NCBI GenBank assembly: GCA_032622095.1
Contig: CP136061.1
Span: forward strand, 15,128,440-15,192,439
Direction of reading: 5' to 3'
Origin: Siphonodentalium dalli
Taxonomy: Eukaryota > Mollusca > Scaphopoda > Gadilida > Siphonodentaliidae
DNA length: 64,000 nt
Shown: positions 53,324 through 64,000 of the stretch, one piece after another
Position numbering within the stretch: position 1 is the first letter of the stretch
Layout: every line of letters starts with the position of its first letter
The notes under the pieces: generated by a model
Seen by the model: the letters and a program-made list of their open reading frames with translations, nothing else
Database searches by the model: none
What the model was told of the DNA's origin: nothing
Translations under genes and position numbers: made by a program

Positions 53324-53838
53324 TATAGCGTGTACCAACTCTCCACTACAAGGTCAAGGAGGGTCCTACTAAACAACGAACACAAACGAACATAAACGAA
53401 CACAGGTCCAAAAAGCGGAATAGAATGGTGAAATTAGGTTTGTGTGTGGGTCCACTCTATGTATATGTGGTGTTATTTCCAACTTTGACCACTTATATTT
53501 TTAGTTATTAGCATTATTTGAATACAAAGCTACTAAACAACGAACACAAACAAACATAAGATTACCATACTGCAAAGGTGTTAATTAACTACGGCTTACT
53601 CTGTCTCCTTGTTAATTGCACATCTGTGAGTTGTTTTTACTGCAAGGTGATTTCCTAGGCGTGTCTGATTACTCTGATACTGTGCGCGAGACATAGCTCC
53701 AACCCTCTTTTTGTTCCTATTCCTTTGAGGTTTTACAGTTGAAATATAATATTATATGTTTATGTAACTTGATTGACCTGTGCATGCGTTAGAACTATGA
53801 GAATCACACACATCGTCAAGGACAGACAACGGATCTAC
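53324..53838. other. Unassigned sequence
   Basis: Short diverged repeats of CTACTAAACAACGAACACAA at about 53366 and 53531. No gene seen. Confidence 0.4.
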
Positions 53839-53924
53839 TTAAGCTAGCCACACATGCTTGCGTATGCGTCTGGTGCGTTGTGTTATTTTTATCGCATGCG
53901 ATTGTCGGACGGAAAATCAAATAG

Positions 53925-54165
53925 AAATGGTGGTGACCTGACAGATAATCATGTAAAAAAAATCCGTTTCTGTTTATGTGGGGAACATGAGACAACTTAC
54001 CACTATCTCTTTGAATGTACTTTCTATCAAGATCACAGAAGAGAACTATATGACACCCTACCCAATGTTGCCCTATCTGAAAACACTATATTGCGGGGAT
54101 CAAGGGAGCTTATAGCCTTCGCGAAAACAAACATATATTTAATGCAGTTCAGACATATATCATGA
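53925..54165 (+). pseudogene. LINE reverse transcriptase C-terminal fragment
   Basis: Encodes NGGDLTDNHVKKIRFCLCGE and CLCGEHETTYHYLFEC then TFYQDHRRELYDTLPNV, ending at a natural-looking stop. The C-x-C-G-x2-E-T-x2-H-Y-L-x2-C spacing is the zinc-binding tail after the RT domain of non-LTR retrotransposons. It is a different lineage from the copy near 10.7 kb (CxCG rather than CxxC). No RT catalytic region remains. Confidence 0.75.
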
Positions 54166-54446
54166 GAACAAAAAGATTTCCATGATGCTATCACCTGTAC
54201 GGACAGCGAATTGCTTTGGACTCTGGTCGAGTTTTGCGGCAGCATGATATTCCTCACTATACATGTGTAATTACTTATTGACCAATGCAACATTTTAATA
54301 ACTGCGCTTGACCCCCTCCCATGGCGCCTGACACACGAAGAATAGTATAGACGAGCATCATTAGTATTACTATTACGTAACAACTCAACTCAATTATTGA
54401 AAACTCCTCACAACTACCCCCTCTCCCAGCATCTCATCCCCTTTAT

Positions 54447-55188
54447 ATCTATTATATATATATATTTTGAAAGATCTGTGTGTGTGTGTGTGTGTGTGTG
54501 TGTATCTGTCTGTCTGTCAGTAATCGATGGACTCGAAAATAGCCCAGCCGATTTCGATGAAACTTGGTATGTGGGGGTATATTCGGGCCACGAGTAACAT
54601 AGGCCTATTGATTTTCAGATCCGATGTCAACTTTTCACGTGCCGAGGTCAAATCTGTTTTTACGCCGTTTTGCGCTAATATATTTCAGTTCGGTGCTCAC
54701 AAATCGATTCGATATAGCGCGAATAATAAATTGCCAGTCATATAATTTGCACGGTTAGAATCTGTGGCTCTTCATCTTTCCAATGATGCATCACACGCCT
54801 GTGTACGTTTAAAGTTTCTACCTTAATTATCGGGAAGAACACAGGACCATGCTTCGCTCATCGAAAATCATTGCGTAAAATATATTACGCCATCAACATA
54901 TCGTGACGTGTTCGCGTTAACTCTTGATCGGCCGATGTCGCGTTAACTCATCACCGGCCGAGGTATCCGCAAATGACATTGGGCTATATATCTCGCAAAC
55001 GGGTGGAGCTATCGACTTGAAATTTGGAATGTGAATGTATCTTGCCCCGGATACGAATTTTATCGGGTCGCCGAGCCCGTGCGACGCCAGCTTCGCGCAT
55101 GCGCAGACCAGATCTCGGAAACGGGTGGAGCAATCGACTTGAAATTTGGTTTTGAATAGCCCGGACGAAGTCGGGTCACCTTCTAGTA
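54447..55188. mobile_element. Helitron-like fragment
   Basis: From an (AT)n/(TG)n tract through CCGATTTCGATGAAACTTGG to a 3' end with the small hairpin CCCGGACGAAGTCGGG followed after a few bases by CTTCTAGT and an AT run. A hairpin just before CTAG with insertion at A/T is the hallmark of Helitron 3' ends. No Rep/helicase sequence is present, and CGGGTGGAGC(A/T)ATCGACTTG occurs twice inside (about 54999 and 55121). Tentative. Confidence 0.5.
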
Positions 55189-55304
55189 TATATATATATA
55201 TATATATATATCTCACGACAACAACATTATACTATAATTATGATAGTTTCATTCCTTCCCGTCCGACCCCCTGTACACTTAATGAAGATTTGGCGCGAAC
55301 CAAA

Positions 55305-55455
55305 AGGGGAGCAAACTTAATAAAAGCCCTTGGGCTTGTTGTTTAATCCCCTTTCCAATCATCCGATTATATATATTATTCTGTATTACTGTAAAATATT
55401 TGTCAAATGTTTTAAAATGTTATTTTTTTATTGGAATAAAATATGTTTACATCAA
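55305..55455 (+). mobile_element. LINE-like 3' end, related to 48 and 57 kb
   Basis: AATAAAAGCCCTTGGGCTTG with TTGTTTAATCCCC, then an AT-rich tail with TTGGAATAAAATATGTTTAC, matching the pattern of 48223-48360 and 57215-57335. Confidence 0.55.
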
Positions 55456-55735
55456 ATAGAAATGCACGGGCACCCACACATGCATGCGGTTCCGATGCGA
55501 AACTATTCTGACGCTCCGAATGTCTCCGATTTTTATCGGACCGAAAATACTCGTATTTTCCATCCGATAGAAATCGTCGCTCCGTTTGCGTTCGCATGTA
55601 AATCCATGGTGAAGTGACTGAAACGATCATTATCGGACAACGTTCGCACGACCCCAAACCGCACGACGAACGGATCCGACGAACGGATCCGATTATTTCC
55701 GCTAACGCATACGCAAGCATGTGTGGCTAGCTTTA

Positions 55736-56716
55736 GGGTGCATTTACATTGCTATAGAAATGTATATAGATATGTATGAAGTCACGTGTCGCGCATTACT
55801 GTGATCACAACATGATTACCAATAGTGAACGCGCCTATGATATGATATTACTCTGGTAATTGACAATTCACTGCGAGACGTGTCAGTTTAGGCCAGACAT
55901 GAAAATGTATCAACTATCAGCAGATAACAGCGATTTGGTATGTGCCGCATGTATTTAAAGTGTATCCTTATACCACTTGATAATGGTTCGAAGAAAGAAT
56001 GAAAATCATGCAGTTACCCTACAACACCCTTTATTTGACCAAATGTAGTAAAATTTTCAACTGATGACAATTCCAATGACAATGTTAACCAATGTAGGAC
56101 AATATTGTTTTCTTAAATTACATGCAGTTTTTATATATAGCTGTTAGACAATAAATATGATGATGATGACTGGCCACGGGGAGGGACCAGGACACAATCT
56201 TTCCAAGTGTTGGACATTTCCAACATTACATCCGCCCCTATGATAAGGTTGGAAAATTTCCAGCTGATGGCCATTCCAGTCCAAAATTTTGATAAAAAGT
56301 AGGAAATTATGCAAATATTGGTCCGAAAACAATACCCCCCCCCCCCCAAATAAAATGTTTGAAAATCAAACTACAAGATCATTTTTAATCTATTGTTGGT
56401 TTGGAAATTACAACTAATGTTGTGTCAGGTATGAAATATCCAACCGTTGAACAAGTTGCCACGGCCCTATCCGTGTTCAATATTCGAAATACACGGGTTG
56501 AAATGACAACGAAAACATTCGCCAAGCCCGAGTAACAATTAATCAAAACTGATTTGCCTGTCGCAATATATGGGCGTTGACCGTGACGTGTAGCGGTCAC
56601 GATTTTTGCTCACACGAACTAATACCGTTTTCTTTCTGTGTGCAGTTCTATATCAACCCGTTTACACTGTCTGCGTGTAGATCTGTGTACATTTCTATAG
56701 CAATGTAAATGCACCC
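55736..56716. mobile_element. TIR MITE with TTA target site, 981 bp, abutting the previous element
   Basis: 29-bp perfect terminal inverted repeats starting GGGTGCATTTACATTGCTAT (55736) with complement ending at 56716. TTA lies on both sides (55733-55735, shared with the left element, and 56717-56719). Interior AT-rich, with ATATGATGATGATGACTGGC near 56155 and a poly-C run at about 56333-56347. No transposase. Confidence 0.78.
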
Positions 56717-57059
56717 TTACACATTAACCTAACTATTTAATTAGACGGTTATGATATCGTTGACATGTTTTAGTCGATAATACACTCCCCATTTGAGCCA
56801 AATAGACCAACTGAACGAAAATGGCACCATCCTTGATATTTCTGGGGCATACTAGAACTTATATCACATTATTGCCTCGTTAACATTCGGATATGTAAAT
56901 ATAAGAAATCAATTATTGTTTCGTTCATTTCCATGGTGTGTGAATGCATGTGAACCTGGCAAATGTGAGAAGTGATTCTGCGCGTCACGCCAATTTTCAG
57001 GCCTATATGCATTCTTACCCATTAAATTGAAAGAGACAATTGAATTGTAAGCAAAAGGG

Positions 57060-57335
57060 TTCTTCCTTCCTGCACTCTATCCCTCTACCCCCTCCTTGAA
57101 CAATATTTTTTCGGATCTAACATGTTATCCCCGTCTGCTAAATTAACCCTATATGGTCAGATATGGTATCTATTCTGATACCAAGGGTAAACTTCCTACT
57201 CCGAGGAAAAGACTTGATAAAAGCCTTTTAGGCTCGTTTTCTAATCCCCGTTTTGAACATTATTATTAATTATGTCAATTTGTTTGTATGTATGTATTAC
57301 ATGTTCTGTTCGAAATTAAATATTGTTTACACCAA
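57060..57335 (+). mobile_element. LINE-like 3' end, copy 2
   Basis: Diverged copy of 48103-48360 with several small indels, again ending GAAATTAAATATTGTTTACA. Confidence 0.55.
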
Positions 57336-57517
57336 AAGGGTTCTATCTCTAAACACATTTTTGTCTTTTATTATAAAACTGGCGAGTTTCTAGAACTGAG
57401 ACTTCGGATATAATAATATTTTAGTTAGCTTTAACATTTTAAAACATGACACACATTGAAAACGATTTACTTGGTAATTCCCGTCTCGAAATTTCAACAT
57501 CGATTTCCCAAAAAGTA

Positions 57518-57770
57518 TGAGGCCCCACCCCCTTTTTCATACACCGTATTCCATGCCCTGTTATGAAGCACTCCGTATTCCAGTCCCTCTGTTAGATGGT
57601 ATTCGGTATTCCAAAAATACCGGTACATGTATTCGTATGCCGAACTTCCAAAAAATGAAGTTTTCATATATGTTTATGTATTTCATATGGCTGCTAACTG
57701 GTATTCCGTATTCCACCCTCTGTGTTAAGTGGTATTCCGTATTCCATGGGTGTGGGGATGCGGGCCTCAT
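57518..57770. repeat. Inverted-end repeat with GTATTCC motifs
   Basis: ATGAGGCCC at 57518 and GGGCCTCAT at 57770 bracket five occurrences of a GGTATTCCGTATTCCA-like motif. It may be a small foldback element or a decayed minisatellite. Confidence 0.6.
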
Positions 57771-57869
57771 GTATGGGGCCAGTGTGGCTATTACTATGGG
57801 CCCATAATAATATACAATGAGATGGACTCAATCATTCGCAATCAGAGGGAAGTAAGGGAGTGTTAGGTA

Positions 57870-57947
57870 TTTGCGCTTAAGCGCAAAGGCAAATAAACTA
57901 GACACATATTTGTGGTTAAGGCAAATGATTTGCGCTAAAGCGCAAAT
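57870..57947. repeat. Pair of 18-20-bp palindromes
   Basis: TTTGCGCTTAAGCGCAAA (57870-57887) is a perfect palindrome. ATTTGCGCTAAAGCGCAAAT (about 57928-57947) is a near copy 58 bp away. Confidence 0.9.
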
Positions 57948-58089
57948 GAATAATAAATGTGAAAAGGGCCTCCCATAGAGGCTGAATTAGTCTATTTTTC
58001 ATTACTGGTATATCTTTTAATTTTCTAGTTCAATTTACTTTGTAAGTTTGAGATATTGCCATGGGTTGGCGTCCATCATCTGTGTGTCT

Positions 58090-59330
58090 GTCAACATTTT
58101 CCTTTGGCACGGGCTACAGATCGTACCGTTGGTCTGATCTTTATGAAATTTGTCATGAATGTTAAAATTGACATGTAGATGGGAAACAAGTCATTTTGGG
58201 GTTGTTCAGCCAAAACACATGGCCGCCAGCAGCCAAGTTTGATTTTACTCTTTGTATGACTAAATTCTTTGGCGCGGGTTACAGGTCGTAACTTTGGTCG
58301 GGTCTTCATGAAATTTGTCATGGATGTTAAAAATGACATGTAGATGGGAACGAGTCTTTTGGGTTCATTCGGCCGAAAAACATGACCGCTGACGGCCATT
58401 TTGGATTTCAAAAGTAAATCAATTGGCATGGTCTACAGGTCGTACTGTTTGTCTGATCATCATGACATTTGTCATGGATGTTAATACTGACATTGTAGAT
58501 GGGAATAAGCCATTTTGGGGTCGTTCGGCCAACAAACATCGCCGCCAGCAGCCATATTTGATTTTACTCTTTGCATAACTAAATCCTTTGGCACGGGCTA
58601 CAGGTCGTAGCTTTGTCGGATAATCGTGACATTTGTCATGGATGTTAATAATGACATGTAGATGGGAATGAGTCATTTTGGGATCATTTGGCCAAAAAAC
58701 ATGGCCGCCAGCAGCCATCTTGGAGTTTGCTCTTTGCATGACTAAATCCTTTGGCACAGGCTAGAGGTCCTTACTTTGGTCAGATCATTATGAAATTTGT
58801 CATGAATGTTGACATTGATATGTAGATGGGAACGAGTCATTTTGGGGTTGTTTAACAACAAAAAACATGGCCGCCAGCGGTCATCTTGGATTTCAAAATT
58901 CAATCCATTAGCACGGGCTACAGGTCGTATCTTTTGTCAGATCATTACTAAATTTGTCATGGATGTTAAAATTGACACGAAGATGGGAAAGGAGTAATTT
59001 TGGGGGCATTCGGCCAAAAACATGGCCACCAGCAGCAATCATGGATGTTAACAATTACATGTACATGTAGATGGGAAACGATTCATTTTGAATTCAACCA
59101 TAAAACCCGGCCGCCAGCAGCCATCTTGTATTTTACTCTTTTCACAACTAAATCCTTTGGCATAGGCTACAGGTCGTATCTTTTGTCGGATCATCATAAC
59201 ATTTGTGCAGGATGTTAACAATGACATATAAATAGGAATGAGTCTTTTTTGGGGGTTATTTGGCAAAAAACATGGCTGTCGCGGCCATCTTGGATATTAA
59301 TCTTTGCATAACTAGGCCTTTCAACTTTCC
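58090..59330. repeat. Degenerate ~160-bp tandem repeat
   Basis: Seven to eight diverged units with ordered blocks: TTTGGCACGGGCTACAGGTC, GTCATGGATGTTAA, GACATGTAGATGGGAA, GGCCAAAAAACATGGCCGCC and AGCAGCCATCTTGGA. Short frames on both strands are shadows. GGCCATGTTTTTTGGCC-type palindromes mark each unit. Confidence 0.9.
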
Positions 59331-59639
59331 ACATTCCTAATAGCTCCATTGACTGTAACACATGAAATTACATGTATTCCCTTTCCAAGTTGAGATACAG
59401 TGTCTTTGACACTTTCATAATTACATTTCAGTCAATTCAGATTTTCAGCTGCATATACATGTAAACCAAATTCATCATTAAAGGAAATTGCAAATTCATC
59501 GTTGATTCTATCATCTCAGCATTTCATTAAAGTGAGACTTTATGTTCACACATCTATTCATTCGGGCAACATTTTTCCATTTCTACACTGCTCATTGCAT
59601 TGCTCGTCTTCAATGGGGATACCCTATAATTCTACATGT
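59331..59639. other. Unassigned sequence
   Basis: No gene. Faint similarity to the following 119-bp repeat (CATTAAAGTGA, CATTGCATTG). Confidence 0.4.
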
Positions 59640-59935
59640 ATATTATTGTTAATTATTAAAGTGACATTTCTCTTCCTCCCGATGGATATTTCATTAAAAT
59701 GACGCTTCATATTCATCACACTTCATTCAATAATTTCCGTTTCTGCGTCGCTTATTGCATTGATTGTCTTTAGCTAAGGTAATCTATGTCCGACTCAAAT
59801 ATTGAAGTGACGCATCATATTCAATAAACTTCATTCAATAATTTCTTTTTCTACATAGTTTACATGTATTGCATTGATTGCCTTCAGCTAAGGTAATCTA
59901 TGGCAGACTCAAATATTAAAGTGCATTCCATTTCC
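59640..59935. repeat. ~119-bp tandem repeat
   Basis: Two clear copies plus a diverged third, sharing CTTCATTCAATAATTTC, ATTGCATTGATTG and AGCTAAGGTAATCTATG. Confidence 0.85.
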
Positions 59936-59995
59936 ATCCATTAATTCTAAGGAAACTTCAGCTGTGGTATATATATATATGTATATATACATACC

Positions 59996-60517
59996 GGGTA
60001 CTACATGTGCTACACCACTTGGAGAAATGTCTGTGTCATCACACTAAAATACCATGTTAGAACTTTTATTGATATATTCATAATCGCATATAGTCACCAA
60101 TAGCAGGGTTACTACCGTAGTGCCGGTACCTGAAATTGCCTATCTAGTGAACGATTCAAACCCAGCAGGACTGGTTGATTTCGCTGTGGGATGATGGTTC
60201 ACTTCCATCCTCGAGCTAATTTTGTTCGGACGTGCAGGGGTAGATGTGCTTGAGACACCACCACAGTTCAATTAACACCGGTTCTCTGCTATTATTATCT
60301 TATATTGGAACTTCAGTCATATGTTTGGACTTATCATGACCATGATTTTAATGCTATGTTTGAATAGTTCACTAGATGGGCAATGTCAGGTACTACGGTA
60401 GTAACCCGGATATTGGTGACTATATACCATTACGAATATATCAATCTAAGTTCTAACATGGAATTTTAGTGTGATGACACAGACATTTCTCAGAGTGGTG
60501 TAGCACATGTAGTACCC
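59996..60517. mobile_element. Large foldback element, ~155-bp inverted arms
   Basis: Left arm 59996-60159 starting GGGTACTACATGTGCTACAC is inversely repeated at about 60366-60517 with some 90% identity (ACTAAAATACCATGTTAGAA against its inverse). The ~205-bp loop is unique. No coding sequence. The transcript could form a very long double-stranded stem. Confidence 0.88.
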
Positions 60518-61118
60518 TGTACGGAACATCCTATAATTATTGTAATATTGAACTTAATGATCAACTTGGTGGTTGCTCCATTACGTGTCACGTACGATCA
60601 TATTATTATTAGGCATATATACAATACAGCAGCTTTAATGTGGTGACTGTGAAAAATATGTATACATGTATAGGTAACGCCTATGTAGTTGATTAGATGT
60701 GATATTATTTGCATGTGCATGGGTATACTTTACACTTGGCGAGAATGGGTGTGCATACATTTTTTTAATCGGACCTTCCAATCTAAAGTTTAATTTCAAA
60801 TATTTAAACACCATACGTCACGTATGATATGTGGTACACGGGTTGAATATACTATTTCCCTTTTAACTAAAGTAAAATAATACCGATTTTTTGGCAATTG
60901 TATACCAAAGTAACATCATTACACTACACACTACTGAATAATGCACGAAATAGCATGCAGAATACTTAGACCACAATAAGTATTGCCAATCTTCCATGAT
61001 TCCGGTACGAATATATCTAAGTACATTTCTAATAATATTTCCTCATGCCTCCAGTGAGTACCAAAAAATACGGACAGAGAAAACACCCTTAGAGGGCGTA
61101 ATAAGCTTTGTAATTTAA
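60518..61118. other. Unassigned AT-rich sequence
   Basis: No gene, array or inverted repeat recognised. Confidence 0.4.
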
Positions 61119-61508
61119 CCCTTTACCCAACAAAACGGCCAAAACCGCCAAATAAAGCTTCAACAGCCTAAATTATCTTGGGTCTGTCTCAATAAAACCA
61201 TACAAATATGGATATCATTGGAACCGGTTCATTGACCACATTGTGATAGTTACAGTTATGCCCTGTGCCAATGCATTCTCTTATATATGCGAGTCGACCA
61301 TAGGTCGCCTCGCATATATAAGAGAATGCATTGGCCTAAACAAAATCTTTTTTTAACACTTTTTACTATTTTTTCTTACATTCTTTAACAATTTTATAAT
61401 TTTTAATGTGTTAAGCCAATATTTCTCTTATATATGCGAGGCGACCTATAGTCGACTCGCATATATAAGAGAATGCATTGGCACAGGGCCCTTCTGTTGG
61501 GTAAAGGG
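61119..61508. mobile_element. Hairpin-pair MITE with TTAA target site, copy B
   Basis: TTAA at 61115-61118 and 61509-61512. Termini CCCTTTACCCAACAAAACGG and TGTTGGGTAAAGGG. Two opposed hairpins as in the 14083-14462 copy, with one small deletion in the second. Close to copy A over its whole length, so activity was fairly recent. Confidence 0.87.
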
Positions 61509-61512
61509 TTAA

Positions 61513-61861
61513 TTACGTCACACTATTATAGTCCACTCACAGTGACTTGTCGTTTCGAGAGCAAAAATGATCGAAAACGAAATTTAAAAAGTATTGAAAA
61601 TAAACACTAGTATTAGAGATGTTTTTGTTAAAGTGGCACGCGTTTTTTATTTTATTTATGATCTTTTTAGCTAGTCTGTTTTAAGGACAAGCCATATGGC
61701 CATTTATGTGCAATTTATGAATTTACGCATGAAGGCGTGACATGGAGAAAGGGAGACACGGCACTTTAAGAGTGCGTATATGACTTGGTGTTAATTCGTG
61801 TCTATCTGGCGTTTTGGCTTGAAAGCAGTACATTTTGCATATTTATATAATCTACGGGTTC
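61513..61861. other. Unassigned sequence
   Basis: No gene or repeat recognised. Confidence 0.4.
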
Positions 61862-63074
61862 GATAACGTCGATCTATACAGGGGGTGGTATAACGTCGAT
61901 CTATACAGGGGTGGTATAACGTCGATCTATACAGGGGTGGTATAACGTCGATCTATACAGGGGTGGTATAACGTCGATCTATACAGGGGGTGGTATAACG
62001 TCGATCTATACAGGGGTGGTATAACGTCGATCTATACAGGGGTGGTATAACGTCGATCTATACAGGGGGTGGTATAACGTCGATCTATACAGGGGTGGTA
62101 TAACGTCGATCTATACAGGGGGTGGTATAACGTCGATCTATACAGGGGTGGTATAACGTCGATCTATACAGGGGTGGTATAACGTCGATCTATACAGGGG
62201 GTGGTATAACGTCGATCTATACAGGGGTGGTATAACGTCGATCTATACAGGGGTGGTATAACGTCGATCTATACAGGGGGTGGTATAACGTCGATCTATA
62301 CAGGGGTGGTATAACGTCGATCTATACAGGGGTGGTATAACGTCGATCTATACAGGGGTGGTATAACGTCGATCTATACAGGGGTGGTATAACGTCGATC
62401 TATACAGGGGTGGTATAACGTCGATCTATACAGGGGTGGTATAACGTCGATCTATACAGGGGTGGTATAACGTCGATCTATACAGGGGTGGTATAACGTC
62501 GATCTATACAGGGGTGGTATAACGTCGATCTATACAGGGGTGGTATAACGTCGATCTATACAGGGGTGGTATAACGTCGATCTATACAGGGGGTGGTATA
62601 ACGTCGATCTATACAGGGGTGGTATAACGTCGATCTATACAGGGGTGGTATAACGTCGATCTATACAGGGGGTGGTATAACGTCGATCTATACAGGGGTG
62701 GTATAACGTCGATCTATACAGGGGTGGTATAACGTCGATCTATACAGGGGTGGTATAACGTCGATCTATACAGGGGGTGGTATAACGTCGATCTATACAG
62801 GGGTGGTATAACGTCGATCTATACAGGGGGTGGTATAACGTCGATCTATACAGGGGTGGTATAACGTCGATCTATACAGGGGTGGTATAACGTCGATCTA
62901 TACAGGGGGTGGTATAACGTCGATCTATACAGGGGTGGTATAACGTCGATCTATACAGGGGTGGTATAACGTCGATCTATACAGGGGTGGTATAACGTCG
63001 ATCTATACAGGGGGTGGTATAACGTCGATCTATACAGGGGGTAGTATAACGTCGATCTATACAGGGGTGGTATA
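61862..63074. repeat. 26/27-bp minisatellite
   Basis: About 45 units of GGTATAACGTCGATCTATAC then AGGGGT. Units differ almost only by four or five G (26 or 27 bp), plus one GGTAGTATAA near 63040. Groups of 26-26-27 recur. No coding frame. Confidence 0.97.
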
Positions 63075-63468
63075 AATTACACGCGAAAACACTTTCCCGC
63101 TACTGATTCAGCTTCTGTCAAAATGTCGCACTTCTAACTCAATCATGTGGCTATTTTGCTGATCATAATGAGTTTGATTTTCTTGTTTATCTACGAACTC
63201 AAATAGCGAAATGCATCCTTTTGATGTCGAAATTCTTGCATGTAAGACAAATTAGACAAAATTCTTTACATTGTGTAATTACTGGCGGCCTATTATATGT
63301 CAGCTGGGGATCATAGATTGTCAAGATCTGTATTTCTGTCTCTCTTCCGGCATTAGTTACAATGTATACATAGCAGTGGAATTTAAAGAAATAAGTTTTG
63401 CCTGTCTTGAAAAAAAAACAAAAGATCTAATTAAGACCGTTTGACTGTAAGATGACGATAACATTCTT
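63075..63468. other. Unassigned sequence
   Basis: No gene recognised. Confidence 0.4.
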
Positions 63469-63688
63469 AAATAACTTATCAATGTTGAATAATATAAATA
63501 ACTTATCAATGTTGAATAATATAAATAACTTATCAATTTTGAATAATATAAATAACTTATCAATGTTGAATAATATAAATAACTTATCAATGTTGAATAA
63601 TATAAATAACTTATCAATGTTGAATAATATAAATAACTTATCAATGTTTAATAATATAAATAACTTATCAATGTTTAATAATATAAAA
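63469..63688. repeat. 27-bp AT-rich minisatellite
   Basis: Eight units of ATAACTTATCAATGTTGAAT then AATATAA, with TTTTG or TTTA variants. 27 is a multiple of three, so frames (LSMLNNINN; YLYYSTLIS) run open on both strands; not genes. Confidence 0.96.
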
Positions 63689-63910
63689 TGTTATTTTTGT
63701 GGAAAATCGTGTATAAAATGTCGTATCAGCGTTCCCCACGAAATGCTATCGTTAATTATGAAATGCTATCGTTAATTCTGAAATGTCGAATGTCCTATTT
63801 TCTAATTCGTTTCTAGATAATTTTGATTGGATTATTTTGAAGAGGCACGGAGTTTCCTGCTTAACAAAATCCTGATAGATCATATACAACTCGTCTCCAG
63901 TTTATAGCAG

Positions 63911-63998
63911 AATTTACAAAACAAGATCAGTAAATTGGGTCTGGACCGAGCCTTTGTATAGGTCGAGACCTAATTTACTGGACGAGTTTTGTAAATTC
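63911..63998. mobile_element. Inverted repeat at the window edge
   Basis: AATTTACAAAACAAGATCAG ... faces ... CTGGACGAGTTTTGTAAATT, arms of about 37 bp with a short centre containing GGACCGAGCC. The right arm matches 4160-4190, so this is a dispersed foldback family. The element may continue past the window. Confidence 0.7.
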
Positions 63999-64000
63999 CG

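Larger units (their letters stand above)
53842..55732. mobile_element. TIR element with TTA target site, 1.89 kb
   Basis: Perfect 28-bp terminal inverted repeats beginning AGCTAGCCACACATGCTTGC (53842 on) and ending with the complement at 55732. TTA flanks at 53839-53841 and 55733-55735. A 3-bp TTA duplication fits PIF/Harbinger-type elements; no transposase is visible. The interior is a patchwork of a LINE fragment, a Helitron-like piece, (TG)n and (AT)n tracts, and a LINE-like 3' end. Confidence 0.75.

Overview
The window is AT-rich animal nuclear DNA: spliced GT-AG exons, a Notch-ligand-type gene, a DIRS-type retrotransposon, LINE fragments, many MITEs and very abundant minisatellites. It suits an invertebrate, most likely a lophotrochozoan such as a mollusc. 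That placement is inference from repeat style only. Nothing looks bacterial or viral.

One host gene is recognised, on the minus strand from at least 49.8 kb down to 13.15 kb. Nine exons were assembled by eye using splice signals and reading phase: 49643-49803 (linker before the DSL domain), 46823-46932 (first half of a DSL domain), 39033-39152 (second half of DSL plus EGF1), 35298-35525 (EGF2-3), 32701-33555 (seven EGF repeats in one exon), 31529-31679 and 22585-22759 (cysteine-free juxtamembrane domain), 17502-17641 (transmembrane helix), and 13262-13712 (cytoplasmic tail, stop and poly(A) signal). Every successive phase matches. The product is a divergent Delta/Jagged-like ligand. The signal-peptide and N-terminal exons were not found.

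Layout: 1-13 kb is 3' flank filled with tandem arrays, MITE-like hairpins and LINE remnants. 13.1-49.8 kb is the gene. Its introns hold a 30-bp minisatellite beside a MITE, a broken DIRS element (19.2-22.5 kb, plus strand), a 6-kb minisatellite block containing a 2.57-kb segmental duplication, several TTAA-flanked elements, a 1.8-kb element with 451-bp direct terminal repeats, and a 7-kb minisatellite. 50-57 kb holds an unrecognised ORF, a second 1.8-kb direct-repeat element and two abutting TIR elements. 57-64 kb is degenerate repeats, a large foldback element, another hairpin MITE and two AT/GT minisatellites.

The most striking observation is that two minisatellites in the gene are built from its own exon/intron junctions. 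The 7-kb array (39.8-46.8 kb) repeats the last ~36 nt of the DSL exon plus its 5' splice site about a hundred times. The 67-bp array (34.7-35.3 kb) repeats the end of the EGF3 exon plus its 5' splice site ten times. A third junction, a 3' splice site at 31.68 kb, is duplicated once. The gene therefore carries over a hundred decoy splice donors of its own.
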